64,000 nt of DNA from Granulosicoccus sp. (GTDB lineage: Bacteria > Pseudomonadota > Gammaproteobacteria > Granulosicoccales > Granulosicoccaceae). A model generated the notes under the pieces. That model saw nothing but the letters and a program-made list of their open reading frames with translations, searched no databases and had not been told where the DNA came from. Both the position numbers and the translations under genes were made by a program. Shown here one piece after another: positions 46,034 through 55,125 of the stretch (its first letter is position 1; each line of letters begins with the position of its first letter). The stretch covers positions 31,507 through 95,506 of the forward strand of contig JALZUD010000019.1 in NCBI GenBank assembly GCA_023301725.1. The letters run 5' to 3'.

Positions 46034-47347
46034 CTATAACTTGCCTTCGTCTTCGAACACTTCGGTCCAGTCCTCTATGAGCAGGTTCAACGCCTCCTCT
46101 GCAGTGCCGTTGTCCGCAACGATGTAGTCATGCAGGCGTTTTTGCATAGCCAGCAGAAGTTCAGCATAAGCTGGCTCTTGCCAGAAATCTTGCACCTGAT
46201 TCATGGCGGTTAGAAAGTCCGCAGCGAAAGGCTGAGATTCGACAAATGCTGGATCATTAAGCACCGCATTGTGAACCGCATAACCACCCAGCTCCCACCA
46301 TTTAGCTTGAGTCTCTGGTTGTGCAAACCACTTGATATACGACAGAGCACCTTCCATGTTGTCAGTGTACGAGACCACTGAGATACCTTGGCCACCCAGT
46401 GTTGAACCTTGAATATTCTGTGATGGATTAACAAAGAAACCTATCTTATCTCCACCAACAGTCTCATCTTTCACAAGCCCTGGGAAAAATGCAAACCAAT
46501 TCATTGCCATGGCAACCTGGCCAGACTTGAACGCATCTAATCCTTCAGCCATATAACTGTCGGTATACCCCGGAGGCTGACAACAAGAGTAAAGCTCTTT
46601 ATAGGCTTCTAATCCTGCAATCGCTTCAGGAGAATTAACAGCGCCTTGCATGTCGTAGCTACCCGGTGTGTTCTCGTATTTGAAACCATACGGATACATG
46701 GCAGAGGTTGCTCCCATCGTGATGCCTTCAGACGCACGCTCGGTGAAAATAGCTGACCCGAACACCTTGTTACCACCAATCTCGCGGCCATTAAAAAACT
46801 TAGATGTTTCTATCAGCTCATCCCATGTGGTTGGTGCGGCAAGATCACGACCAGTTTGCTCTTTAAATGCCGCTTGAATCTCTGGTGTTTCGAACCAGTC
46901 TTTTCTGTAGAACCAGCCGTTCGCATCTCCCATTGCAGGTAGGGCCCAATAGTTGGGTGTACCCTTGGGCCACGTGGAGTAGGCCTCTACAGCCGCGCCC
47001 GCGAAGTCATCCATTGAAATACCTTCTTGCTCAAAAAAATCATTGAGCTTTACATAGTGCTGGTTTTCTGCAGAACCTCCTAGCCATTGGCTATCGCCAA
47101 TCAGAAGGTCACATAGTTTGCCCCCTGAGTTGAGTTCGTTAAGAATACGATCAGTAAAATTTGGCCATGGAGTGAACTCGAAATTCATGTCGATACCCGA
47201 CTGCTCTTCAAACTCTTTTGACATCTCTACCAGCGCATTGGCCGGATCCCAAGCTGCCCAACAAAGTGTAAGTTCTTCAGCCTTAGTCGAAAATGAAGCC
47301 GTTGATGCAGCAATTGCCAGAGCAACTCCCAAATAGCGTTTTCTCAT
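46034..47347 (-). CDS. ABC transporter substrate-binding protein (family 1)
   Basis: A 437-residue periplasmic protein with a signal peptide cleaved near TKA-EE (about 23). The start at 47347 is set by GGAGGAGTGCA. Mature segments: ELTLCWAAWDPANALVEMSK, FEFTPWPNFTDRILNEL, LLIGDSQWLGG, and MGDANGWFYRKDWFETPE with Trp/aromatic-rich ligand contacts. It is shorter than the GlpV-type glycerol binding proteins (about 570), so the ligand may differ. Paired cysteines (SCCQPPG) occur mid-protein. It belongs to the importer genes downstream on the minus strand. Confidence 0.92.
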   Translation of the reverse strand: MRKRYLGVALAIAASTASFSTKAEELTLCWAAWDPANALVEMSKEFEEQSGIDMNFEFTPWPNFTDRILNELNSGGKLCDLLIGDSQWLGGSAENQHYVKLNDFFEQEGISMDDFAGAAVEAYSTWPKGTPNYWALPAMGDANGWFYRKDWFETPEIQAAFKEQTGRDLAAPTTWDELIETSKFFNGREIGGNKVFGSAIFTERASEGITMGATSAMYPYGFKYENTPGSYDMQGAVNSPEAIAGLEAYKELYSCCQPPGYTDSYMAEGLDAFKSGQVAMAMNWFAFFPGLVKDETVGGDKIGFFVNPSQNIQGSTLGGQGISVVSYTDNMEGALSYIKWFAQPETQAKWWELGGYAVHNAVLNDPAFVESQPFAADFLTAMNQVQDFWQEPAYAELLLAMQKRLHDYIVADNGTAEEALNLLIEDWTEVFEDEGKL

Positions 47348-47370
47348 TGCACTCCTCCAGTTCTGTCGTT

Positions 47371-47398
47371 AGATTATTGTTGTATTGATAAAGCCCAA
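47371..47398 (-). promoter_or_regulatory. Possible promoter of the binding-protein gene
   Basis: TTGGGC (47398-47393), 16 bases, then TAATCT (47376-47371) on the minus strand, with a start near 47364, just before the ribosome-binding site. This would give the transport genes a promoter separate from the enzymes upstream. Confidence 0.35.
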
Positions 47399-47411
47399 AT
47401 TAATGTTTCAG

Positions 47412-47621
47412 TTAATCCTAGTGATGCATAAAATTTCGAAACCAGGAGCTTATAGAGCTGTATATAAGGGGTTGCACGGAATTTTTACTGGATTGAGCCT
47501 AGTCACTCTAGGTGAGATCCAGGAAAAATGAGTACAGTCGGGGCCGCCTCCGGTACTTAGATGCTGCTATAGAAGCAGCGCAGCGGTTCTGGGTCGGAAT
47601 TTTATGCATCACTAGGGTTAA
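47412..47621. repeat. 210-bp segment bounded by 24-bp inverted repeats (MITE-like)
   Basis: TTAATCCTAGTGATGCATAA followed by AATT (47412-47435) recurs inverted at 47598-47621 with one mismatch in 24. The interior holds two more hairpins (GCTGCT/AGCAGC and CCTAG/CTAGG). The right arm supplies the last six codons and stop of the Gfo/Idh gene. It may be a miniature mobile element inserted at the gene's end, or a large RNA structure between the enzyme and transport genes. Confidence 0.7.
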
Positions 47622-48780
47622 TATCGAGGGTCTTCCAAACCCCACCTTCGTTTGATGAAGTGACCACAGCGTTAACAAACGCTACGCCTACAAGCCCATC
47701 GTGCACAGTAGGAACCAGACTGCTCTCTGGCGGTGAACTCCCATCGCGCTTAGCCATCATGACATGCGCTGCATCGCTATACAAATTGGCAAATCCTTCA
47801 AGATAGCCTTCAGGGTGTCCACCCGGTAGTCGAGTTACCGCATTAGCCGCATCGTTGGCACCACTACCACCTCGAGTTAACAGACGCTTTGGTTCACCTA
47901 ATGGTGTGAACCATAAATAGTTAGGATCTTCCTGACTCCACTCTATACCGCCCTGACTTCCATAAATACGCAGCTTAAGCGCGTTCTCATTACCTGGCGC
48001 CACTTGGCTTGACCACAACATGCCGCGGGCACCACCTTTATAGCGCAGTAGTACGTGTGCGTTATCGTCTAAAGCACGTCCATCGACAAAGCTCTGAATA
48101 TCCGCACATAACGTCTCCAATTCTAATGTGCTGACAAAAGTTGCCAAGTTGAATGCGTGAGTACCAATATCACCAATGCACCCTCCCAAACCTGAGCGTT
48201 GTGGATCGGTACGCCAATCTGCCTGTTTTTGTCCGCTCTCTTCCAATCGTGTTGAAAGCCAATCTTGAGGGTATTCAACTTGCACAACACGCACCTCACC
48301 CAGCTCACCACTTTGCACCATGGCGCGAGCCTGCCTGATCATCGGATAGCCCGTATAGTTATGCGTTAGCACAAATAGTGCATCTGACTCTTGCGCACAC
48401 TTAACAAGAGCCTTGGCATCTTCAAGGCTTGATGTTAAAGGCTTATCGCAGATGACATGAATGCCTTGCTCAAGAAACGCTTTGGCAACCTCAAAATGCA
48501 AGTGATTGGGCGTTACGATACTCACAGCTTCTATACCGTCGTCTCGCGCAGCCTCAGCTATCGCCATGTCTTTATAACTTGCGTAAGCCCGATCAGCAGC
48601 GACGCCTACATCCGCAGCTGATTGCTTTGATTTTTCTGATGTGGATGAAAATGCACCGGCAAGCAAAACATAGTGATCATCAATTCGCGACGCTATTCTG
48701 TGTACCGCGCCAATGAAGGCATCGCGTCCACCACCCACCATACCTAAGCGGATGCGTGCAGGTTTTACAGAGTCACTCAT
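47602..48780 (-). CDS. Gfo/Idh/MocA family oxidoreductase
   Basis: An NAD(P)-dependent sugar or polyol dehydrogenase of 392 residues. Rossmann motif [17 protein letters not shown] (about 12-28), the [20 protein letters not shown] stretch, the catalytic-lysine motif CDKPLTSS (usually EKP) and the C-terminal [17 protein letters not shown] with catalytic Asp and His. The last codons (INPSDA) come from an inverted-repeat arm. It lies four bases downstream of the TIM-barrel gene, a common pairing in inositol-like and rare-sugar pathways. Confidence 0.92.
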   Translation of the reverse strand: MSDSVKPARIRLGMVGGGRDAFIGAVHRIASRIDDHYVLLAGAFSSTSEKSKQSAADVGVAADRAYASYKDMAIAEAARDDGIEAVSIVTPNHLHFEVAKAFLEQGIHVICDKPLTSSLEDAKALVKCAQESDALFVLTHNYTGYPMIRQARAMVQSGELGEVRVVQVEYPQDWLSTRLEESGQKQADWRTDPQRSGLGGCIGDIGTHAFNLATFVSTLELETLCADIQSFVDGRALDDNAHVLLRYKGGARGMLWSSQVAPGNENALKLRIYGSQGGIEWSQEDPNYLWFTPLGEPKRLLTRGGSGANDAANAVTRLPGGHPEGYLEGFANLYSDAAHVMMAKRDGSSPPESSLVPTVHDGLVGVAFVNAVVTSSNEGGVWKTLDINPSDA

Positions 48781-48784
48781 TAGA

Positions 48785-49843
48785 TTAGCCCTCTATACCT
48801 AGCATTCTCTTGTTGGCAGCATCATCGCTGCCCCCATCGGCAAAGTCATCAAACGCGCGTTCAGTAACTCGTATGATGTGATCACTAACAAATTGCGCAC
48901 CCTCTCGCGCACCGTCCTCAGGATGCTTCAAGGCGCACTCCCACTCCACAACAGCCCATCCATCAAAGTCGTAGGCAGCCAGTTTAGAAAAAATACTTTT
49001 GAAGTCTACTTGGCCATCACCCAAGCTACGAAACCGTCCCGCACGATCCGTCCAACTTTGATAACCCGAATACACGCCTTGACGACCTGTTGGATTAAGT
49101 TCAGCGTCTTTGACATGGAACATACGGATGCGCTCATGGTAGATATCGATATTGTCTAGATAATCCAGATGCTGCAGTACGTAGTGGGAAGGGTCGTACA
49201 ACATATTGCAACGCGAGTGGTTATTAAGCCGTTCGAGAAACATCTCGTAGGTCACACCATCGTGTAGATCCTCGCCTGGATGGATTTCATAACAAACGTC
49301 TACCCCACACTCATCAGCCTTATCCAGTATGGGTTTCCACCGTTTGGCCAGTTCATCAAAGGCTGCTTCAATTAACCCTGCCGGACGTTGCGGCCACGGA
49401 TAAACGTAAGGCCAAGCCAGCGCGCCGGAAAACGTAGCATGCGCTTCGATGCCCATATGTTGTGAGGCTTGTAGCGCCATCATGACTTGATCCACAGCCC
49501 ACGCTTGCCGGGCTTTAGGGTTGCCACGAACTGCAGGATCAGCGAAGCCATCAAACGCTTCATCGTAGGCGGGATGAACAGCAACCAGCTGCCCTTGCAG
49601 GTGCGTAGAGAGTTCAGTGATCTCTATGCCGTTGTTTTTGGCAACACCTATTATCTCCTGACAATAATCCTTCGATGTCGCAGCCTTTGTCAGATCAAAC
49701 AAACGTGCATCCCAGCTAGGAATTTGCACGCCTTTATAGCCGCAATCTGCTGCCCACCGAGTGATGCTATCCCAGGAATTAAATGGAGCTTCGTCACCAG
49801 CGAACTGCGCCAAAAACAACGCCGGCCCTTTAATGTTTTTCAT
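48785..49843 (-). CDS. Sugar phosphate isomerase/epimerase family TIM-barrel protein
   Basis: A 352-residue xylose-isomerase-like TIM barrel. The ATG at 49843 is chosen over two GTGs at 49849 and 49846 because AAGGGG lies at good spacing. Metal-ligand segments are visible: VDVCYEIHPGEDLHDG (Glu), NMLYDPSHYVLQ (Asp and His), RIRMFHVKDAEL (His) and WAVVEWECALKHPEDGAREG (Glu). Relatives isomerise or epimerise free sugars, inosose or ketoses. It is paired with the Gfo/Idh enzyme downstream. A CRP-like palindrome lies upstream. Confidence 0.9.
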   Translation of the reverse strand: MKNIKGPALFLAQFAGDEAPFNSWDSITRWAADCGYKGVQIPSWDARLFDLTKAATSKDYCQEIIGVAKNNGIEITELSTHLQGQLVAVHPAYDEAFDGFADPAVRGNPKARQAWAVDQVMMALQASQHMGIEAHATFSGALAWPYVYPWPQRPAGLIEAAFDELAKRWKPILDKADECGVDVCYEIHPGEDLHDGVTYEMFLERLNNHSRCNMLYDPSHYVLQHLDYLDNIDIYHERIRMFHVKDAELNPTGRQGVYSGYQSWTDRAGRFRSLGDGQVDFKSIFSKLAAYDFDGWAVVEWECALKHPEDGAREGAQFVSDHIIRVTERAFDDFADGGSDDAANKRMLGIEG

Positions 49844-49889
49844 CACCACCCCTTGTTGTCGATGCTTAACAGCCTATGACAAATTGAAG

Positions 49890-49905
49890 TGTGTAACAAG
49901 TCACA
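49890..49905. promoter_or_regulatory. CRP-like site upstream of the TIM-barrel gene
   Basis: TGTGTAACAAGTCACA fits TGTGA-N6-TCACA with one mismatch, centred about 54 bases before the TIM-barrel ATG and 27 bases after the hydrolase stop. It suggests an internal, carbon-controlled promoter. Confidence 0.4.
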
Positions 49906-49931
49906 TCACAAAAAGATGTTCAACGTAAGCG

Positions 49932-50660
49932 TCAGCAACAACGAGTAGCTTGAATGTCAGCAATGAATTGTTGCAAGCTTTTGTTGACAACTTCCGGCGC
50001 CTCTAATGTCGTGAGATGACCCGCGTTGTCTATCAACTGTAACAACGACGCGGACATAAGCTGATGCATTGCATGATGTCGTTCTGGTGGACAGGCACTA
50101 TCATGCACGCCACAAAGAATAAGCGATGCTTTGTCATACTGCTGCAAGGTGTGCGTGTAGTTGCGCCGATTCATCAAGGCTGTTGATTGCCTAGCAAATA
50201 TGTCAGGACCAAGCGTTAGTGCCATATCAAGAACCAAGCCTAGCAATGGTTCATTATCTCGATTAGCAGGAGCAAGGTATAACGGCTTCATTTCATGAAT
50301 TAGCACATCTTTCAATTCACCCGACAAGGCTCGTTCGATTTGTTCATAACGGACACCTCTGCGCTCAACCGGATCAGCCAGATGGTTCGTGTCCATCAAC
50401 ACTACGGCATCTATCTGTGGGGCAAACTGCCGTAAGCACTCCATGGCAATTATTCCACCCATAGACAAACCGATAACAATGAGAGGCCCCTTAGTGTATG
50501 GCCGTGCAACTTGCATCGCTTGTATGGCAAATTGCTCAATACTACTACCGCTACTACATGGCTCGAAAGAATAGGTCACGCCTTGTGGCAAACTGTTGAT
50601 CTGGGCTGCATACAAACGTTCGTCGCACATCATGCCAGGCAAAAAAATACAGTGTGTCAA
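49932..50660 (-). CDS. Alpha/beta-fold hydrolase
   Basis: A 242-residue cytoplasmic enzyme. It opens HCIFLPGMMCDERLY, typical of this family, which supports a TTG start at 50660 that overlaps the SDR stop (TTGA). The nucleophile elbow is GLSMGGIIA (Ser), the acid lies in LILCGVHDSACPPE and the histidine in IDNAGHLTTLEAP. There is no signal peptide. Position between the SDR and TIM-barrel genes suggests opening of a lactone or ester intermediate; this is inference. Confidence 0.87.
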   Translation of the reverse strand: MTHCIFLPGMMCDERLYAAQINSLPQGVTYSFEPCSSGSSIEQFAIQAMQVARPYTKGPLIVIGLSMGGIIAMECLRQFAPQIDAVVLMDTNHLADPVERRGVRYEQIERALSGELKDVLIHEMKPLYLAPANRDNEPLLGLVLDMALTLGPDIFARQSTALMNRRNYTHTLQQYDKASLILCGVHDSACPPERHHAMHQLMSASLLQLIDNAGHLTTLEAPEVVNKSLQQFIADIQATRCC

Positions 50661-51421
50661 CCTGCTGTCCAGCCACCGTCGATCAGTAAAGACGCACCAG
50701 TGATCAGACTCGCTGCATCAGAAGCAAGAAAAACATAGGCCCCCATAACGTCTTCTATTTCACCAATGCGCCCTAGCTTTATTTTTGATTTTATCCAGGC
50801 TACACGCTCGGGATCTTCCAAGGTCTTCTGGGTGAAGGGTGTAGCTATAAATGTAGGGCAGATAGTGTTCACCCGGATACCATGTTCCGCAACTTCAATC
50901 GCAAGCGCCTTGCTCATACCTTCGATAGCAAACTTGCTAGTGCAATAAATGGTGCGATCTATGCCGCCCACGTGTCCCATTTGCGAGGAAGTATTAATAA
51001 TACAACCTTCGTACTTTTCTTTTTTCATACCCTCTATGGCAACTTGGGCCAAAAAATAAGCTGCACGTACATTTACGTTCATTACAAAATCATAGTCTTC
51101 TTCACTTGCCTCACTCATTGGCCCAGGCCTATTTGCACCCGCATTGTTCACGACCACGTGGAATGCAGGTAGTGCAGTCAGTGACTCGCGCACCTGTGAA
51201 GTGTTGGTGACATCCAACACAAGAGCTTCACAGCCGTATCCAGCCTGCTGCATGGATTCAACGGCTGCGTTTAACTCATCTGGTGAACGCGCAGTCATGA
51301 CAACATGAGCACCAGCCGCCGCCAAGGCACAGGCAGCACCCAGCCCAATACCGCGGCTGGCTCCTGTCACTAAGGCCCGTTTGCCATCAAGGCGCATGGA
51401 TGGTGTTTGTGGCAGTTGCAT
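50657..51421 (-). CDS. SDR family oxidoreductase
   Basis: A 254-residue classical short-chain dehydrogenase: TGASRGIGLG cofactor motif (about 20-29), NNAG, catalytic serine in IINTSSQMG and YCTSK (Tyr-x3-Lys), ending LLIDGGWTAG. The start at 51421 (MQLPQTPSMRLDGKRA) is an ATG; a TTG at 51439 is an alternative. It lies 41 bases after the HisD-family gene and overlaps the hydrolase gene. It probably oxidises a hydroxyl of the pathway substrate. Confidence 0.93.
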   Translation of the reverse strand: MQLPQTPSMRLDGKRALVTGASRGIGLGAACALAAAGAHVVMTARSPDELNAAVESMQQAGYGCEALVLDVTNTSQVRESLTALPAFHVVVNNAGANRPGPMSEASEEDYDFVMNVNVRAAYFLAQVAIEGMKKEKYEGCIINTSSQMGHVGGIDRTIYCTSKFAIEGMSKALAIEVAEHGIRVNTICPTFIATPFTQKTLEDPERVAWIKSKIKLGRIGEIEDVMGAYVFLASDAASLITGASLLIDGGWTAG

Positions 51422-51462
51422 GGTATAGAGATCTCTCAATCGATTGAATGGGCCTTACGGCA

Positions 51463-52782
51463 TTAAGAGTCAGTGACTGAAGCGGGTTCAGCGTAGGGTA
51501 CGTTGCGACCGCCAAAGCGACGTACTCTTACGTTTGCCTGTTCTGCATGTCCCGCGAAACCCTCAAGCAAACACAGACGTGAACAGTATTCACCGACCAT
51601 AGCCGAAGCCTCGTCAGTTAAAACACGTTGGTATGTGTGTGTTTTGATAAATTTACCTACCCACAAACCTCCGGTATAACGGCCTGCTTTTTTTGTGGGC
51701 AGTGTGTGGTTAGTGCCGATCACTTTATCCCCATACGCTACATTGGTCCGAGCGCCCAGGAATAACGCACCATAGGCCGTCATGTTATCGAGGAAATAGT
51801 CGTCATCACGCGTCATGACCTGCACATGCTCAGATGCCAGTATTTCTGACTGCTCCAGCATTTCCTCCAAGCTTTCACACAGAATGATTTCACCGTAATT
51901 TTCCCATGATGCGCGTGCTATCTCGCTGGTTGGCAAGATGTCGAGTAAGCGCGTAATCTCAGCCAAGGTATCCTCTGCCAACTGACGCGAATCAGTGATC
52001 AGCACAGCTGGCGAGTTGATGCCGTGCTCTGCTTGCCCGAGAAGGTCGGTTGCCACCAGCTCACCATCGACCGTGTCGTCGGCAATAACACATGTTTCAG
52101 TCGGACCTGCAAATAGATCAATGCCAACCCGCCCGAATAACTGACGTTTGGCTTCAGCAACAAATGCATTACCTGGCCCTACCAACATATCCACCGGCGC
52201 TATGCTTTCGGTTCCGATCGCCATAGCACCAACAGCCTGCGTGCCTCCAAGAACCAGTATTTCATCAGCACCGCCTAGGTGCATCGCTGCAACGATGGCT
52301 GGGTGTGCTCCACCCTCAAATGGAGGTGCAGCGGCCACTACCCTTTTCACACCTGCCACTTTTGCCGTCAACACGCTCATGTGTGCGCTGGCCACCATAG
52401 GATATTTGCCACCCGGAACATAACAGCCGACAGAGTTAACAGGAATGTGTTTATGCCCAAGTACCACGCCGGGCAGAGTTTCCACTTCAACATCAAGCAT
52501 GGAGGCGCGCTGCTTCTGCGCAAAGTTACGGACCTGCGCCTGAGCAAATTTAATGTCCTTAATATCTTGCGCCGACACTTTGCTCATTGCCTGCTCAATC
52601 TCTCTCTCACTAAGAACAAAAGAGGTTGGCAACCAGTTGTCGAATTTCGCGGAGAGCTCCCGAACCGCAGCATCGCCTCGTTGCTCGATACTGGCAAGCA
52701 GTTCCTCCACTGTACGACGCACCTGACTATCGTCTTGGGCGCGCTCCGACTGTGATTTGCTTGCTTTGAGAATAATTGCCAT
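51463..52782 (-). CDS. Histidinol dehydrogenase-family (HisD paralogue) dehydrogenase
   Basis: A 439-residue zinc- and NAD-dependent enzyme that converts an alcohol to an acid in two steps. Family motifs: [56 protein letters not shown], zinc-ligand segment LLGQAEHG, catalytic Glu-His in [11 protein letters not shown], zinc Asp in [15 protein letters not shown] and zinc His in [13 protein letters not shown]. Variable segments and the catabolic neighbourhood set it apart from biosynthetic HisD; it resembles the branch containing sulfopropanediol 3-dehydrogenase (HpsN). No sulfonate genes are nearby, so the substrate is open. Confidence 0.88.
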   Translation of the reverse strand: MAIILKASKSQSERAQDDSQVRRTVEELLASIEQRGDAAVRELSAKFDNWLPTSFVLSEREIEQAMSKVSAQDIKDIKFAQAQVRNFAQKQRASMLDVEVETLPGVVLGHKHIPVNSVGCYVPGGKYPMVASAHMSVLTAKVAGVKRVVAAAPPFEGGAHPAIVAAMHLGGADEILVLGGTQAVGAMAIGTESIAPVDMLVGPGNAFVAEAKRQLFGRVGIDLFAGPTETCVIADDTVDGELVATDLLGQAEHGINSPAVLITDSRQLAEDTLAEITRLLDILPTSEIARASWENYGEIILCESLEEMLEQSEILASEHVQVMTRDDDYFLDNMTAYGALFLGARTNVAYGDKVIGTNHTLPTKKAGRYTGGLWVGKFIKTHTYQRVLTDEASAMVGEYCSRLCLLEGFAGHAEQANVRVRRFGGRNVPYAEPASVTDS

Positions 52783-52939
52783 ACATGTTTCCGGTGTACC
52801 AATGGGCGCTGGCAGACGTCACTCCAGCGTTGTTTAATGTTGATTATCAGGGTTCTGTCAACACATTGCCAGAGCGTCAATATTATGACTTTATAGCGAC
52901 GTATCTCATCCAATTGTCATGCTGGAACGAATCACAATT

Positions 52940-52956
52940 AGCTATGGCGCATAGCT
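52940..52956. promoter_or_regulatory. Operator-like palindrome in the divergent intergenic region
   Basis: AGCTATGGCGCATAGCT has perfect seven-base arms around GCG. It lies about 160 bases upstream of the HisD-family gene in a 471-base gap (52783-53253) that holds no convincing gene. No regulator gene is adjacent, so a role in controlling the catabolic operon is only a suggestion. Confidence 0.35.
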
Positions 52957-53253
52957 TGCCCAGCCAGTTACGCGCTGGCACAAAGCAAGCCTTCGCTTTT
53001 ATAAAAACACACCTTATGCGCCCATACGAAACAAAATTCTAAGTACTTCACAGATTTCATGTTGCAGCTATTCGTTTAAGTGAAGATAATTGAACCTAAG
53101 CCTGTGAACTGACTCTCAAGCACGAAATTAACTGCCATAAACGCTGGTACACAAGCGTCACATAATGCGTACAAAACGCACATTTAACGGATGATTTGGA
53201 ACGTTGCCGGTCGCTACAATAGTTAGGCAAAACTGCCTTTTGGAACGCAATTA

Positions 53254-55077
53254 ATGATGAAAATATTCTCCTCACTCAGTCTGCCAACACTCGTGATTGC
53301 AAGTTTGCTTGTGCAAGCGTGCGGCGACTCGGGTGTGGCAATTAACGAAGGTGGGGTTTCAGGCGGTTCCAGCGGCTCTGGCGGTTCAGGAGGCTCTACT
53401 GGTTCTGGTGGTTCAGGCGGCTCCACAAGTTCTGGCGGTCTCGGTGGAGGCCAGCTCACGGAGAGCTTCAACTCTGACGGTTTTACCGGCACAGTACAGC
53501 CCACCAGCAGTGTGTCCAACCTGAACGCTGAAGATGTCGCTGCGTCGCGTTTTTTGGCTCAGGCCACATTCGGTGCTTCATCGGAAAGCATTGCACAGCT
53601 TAGAAGTGCCGCCAGTTTTTCTGAGTGGATTGATGAACAAATGGCGTTACCCGTATCGCTTACGGAGCCATATACGCGAATCCACAGCAACGGCAGCATG
53701 ACCGACTCGCGACACGAAATCTGGTGGAACAACGCGCTAGATGAGCCGGACCAGTTGCGTCAGAGAGTTGCTTTTGCACTCAGCCAGCTATTCGTGGTGT
53801 CCGATCAGGATTTCTTGCTTGCCAACAACCAGTATGGCGTGACCAATTACTACGACACAATTAGCCTCAATGCCTTTTCTAATTATCGCGAGCTGCTTGA
53901 GAAAGTCACCTTACATCCAGTAATGGGCGTGTACCTGAGTATGGTCAGAAACGAAAAGGCCGATTTAGCAAACAACATTCGCCCTGATGAAAACTACGCT
54001 CGCGAGGTATTGCAGCTGTTTTCCATCGGTTTGTTTCAATTAAACAATCGCGGTGAAGCACTACCACTGAACAATCCAGTGCCAGCTTATACGCAAAGCC
54101 AAGTGGAAGAATTCGCCCGCGTCTTCACAGGCTGGAGCTACAGCACTGTGTCTTTTGAAGGCAACAATCTGGGTTTCGCAGGCACATTCACCAATCCCAT
54201 GGTTCCTTTTGAAGAATTCCACGACACTGGAGCGAAGAATCTATTGAACGGTGCGGTTGCGCCAGCAGGTCTGAGCACACGTGACGACCTGGAATTTGCA
54301 CTAGACAACATCTTTCAGCATGCAAACGTTGGTGTTCTGGTGTCGCGCCATCTTATCCAGCAGCTGGTCACCAGTAACCCGTCTGGCGATTACATTGAAC
54401 GTATGACTGCCGTGTTTAATAACAATGGCGGTGGCGTCCGTGGTGATCTGGGCGCGTTGGTCAAGGCGATTTTGCTCGATCCTGAAGCACGCAATGGTCA
54501 TCTATCGAATCCTGATTTTGGAAAACTCAGAGAACCTGTGCTCCGCCTCGCTCACGTCTGGCGCGCGCTGGATGGTACTCCCGGCACTGAAGCCGAGGGC
54601 GTTCACAACACATCCGACTTTACGCTTTTGCGGATAGACGAGATGGCTGGCCAAGCTGTAATGAGCTCGCCATCGGTGTTCAATTTCTTCAAGCCCGACA
54701 ACACGATTATCACAGGCGGACAGACTAAGGCTCCAGTAATGGAAATTATGACCGAGTCAAACCTAGCCACCACACACAACAATTACCACGATCAAATTTA
54801 TCGCTTTAACACTCGCTCAGACATCGCTGCCAACAATGACAACACGAGAGTCACCATCGTTGATCTCGAACCACTCATTGCTCTGGCAGAAGATCCTGAC
54901 GACCTCCTGGACTGGTACAACTTGATCTTATTCGCTGGCGGCATGGACGACAACATGCGTCAAACGCTAAGCGACTACATGAACAGCCTACCGAGCGATG
55001 ACGCTGGTCGATACGCTAAAGTTCAGGACACTCTGTTCATGGTATTGACCGCTCCACAATTTCATTTACAGCGCTAA
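53254..55077 (+). CDS. DUF1800 domain-containing lipoprotein
   Basis: It has 607 residues. The lipobox LVQAC (Cys about 24) follows a signal peptide. A Gly/Ser linker (about 31-68: GGSSGSGGSGGSTGSGG and so on) leads to the DUF1800 domain (about 90-600): ASRFLAQATFGASSESIAQL, WIDEQMALP, RQRVAFALSQLFVVSD, ENYAREVLQLFSIGLFQLN, FARVFTGW, SPSVFNFFKPD. DUF1800 and DUF1501 proteins are often encoded together in marine bacteria; their role is not known to me. The DUF1501 gene follows 48 bases downstream. Confidence 0.9.
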   Translation: MMKIFSSLSLPTLVIASLLVQACGDSGVAINEGGVSGGSSGSGGSGGSTGSGGSGGSTSSGGLGGGQLTESFNSDGFTGTVQPTSSVSNLNAEDVAASRFLAQATFGASSESIAQLRSAASFSEWIDEQMALPVSLTEPYTRIHSNGSMTDSRHEIWWNNALDEPDQLRQRVAFALSQLFVVSDQDFLLANNQYGVTNYYDTISLNAFSNYRELLEKVTLHPVMGVYLSMVRNEKADLANNIRPDENYAREVLQLFSIGLFQLNNRGEALPLNNPVPAYTQSQVEEFARVFTGWSYSTVSFEGNNLGFAGTFTNPMVPFEEFHDTGAKNLLNGAVAPAGLSTRDDLEFALDNIFQHANVGVLVSRHLIQQLVTSNPSGDYIERMTAVFNNNGGGVRGDLGALVKAILLDPEARNGHLSNPDFGKLREPVLRLAHVWRALDGTPGTEAEGVHNTSDFTLLRIDEMAGQAVMSSPSVFNFFKPDNTIITGGQTKAPVMEIMTESNLATTHNNYHDQIYRFNTRSDIAANNDNTRVTIVDLEPLIALAEDPDDLLDWYNLILFAGGMDDNMRQTLSDYMNSLPSDDAGRYAKVQDTLFMVLTAPQFHLQR

Positions 55078-55125
55078 AGACGGCGTACTGCCAATTCACT
55101 TACCGCTTTAGCACGAGACAAAAAC

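Noticed and set aside
52776..53042. 88-codon plus-strand frame in the HisD-DUF1800 gap
   Set aside because: It begins inside the HisD-family coding region on the opposite strand, lacks a ribosome-binding site and shows no family features; the gap is better read as a divergent promoter region.
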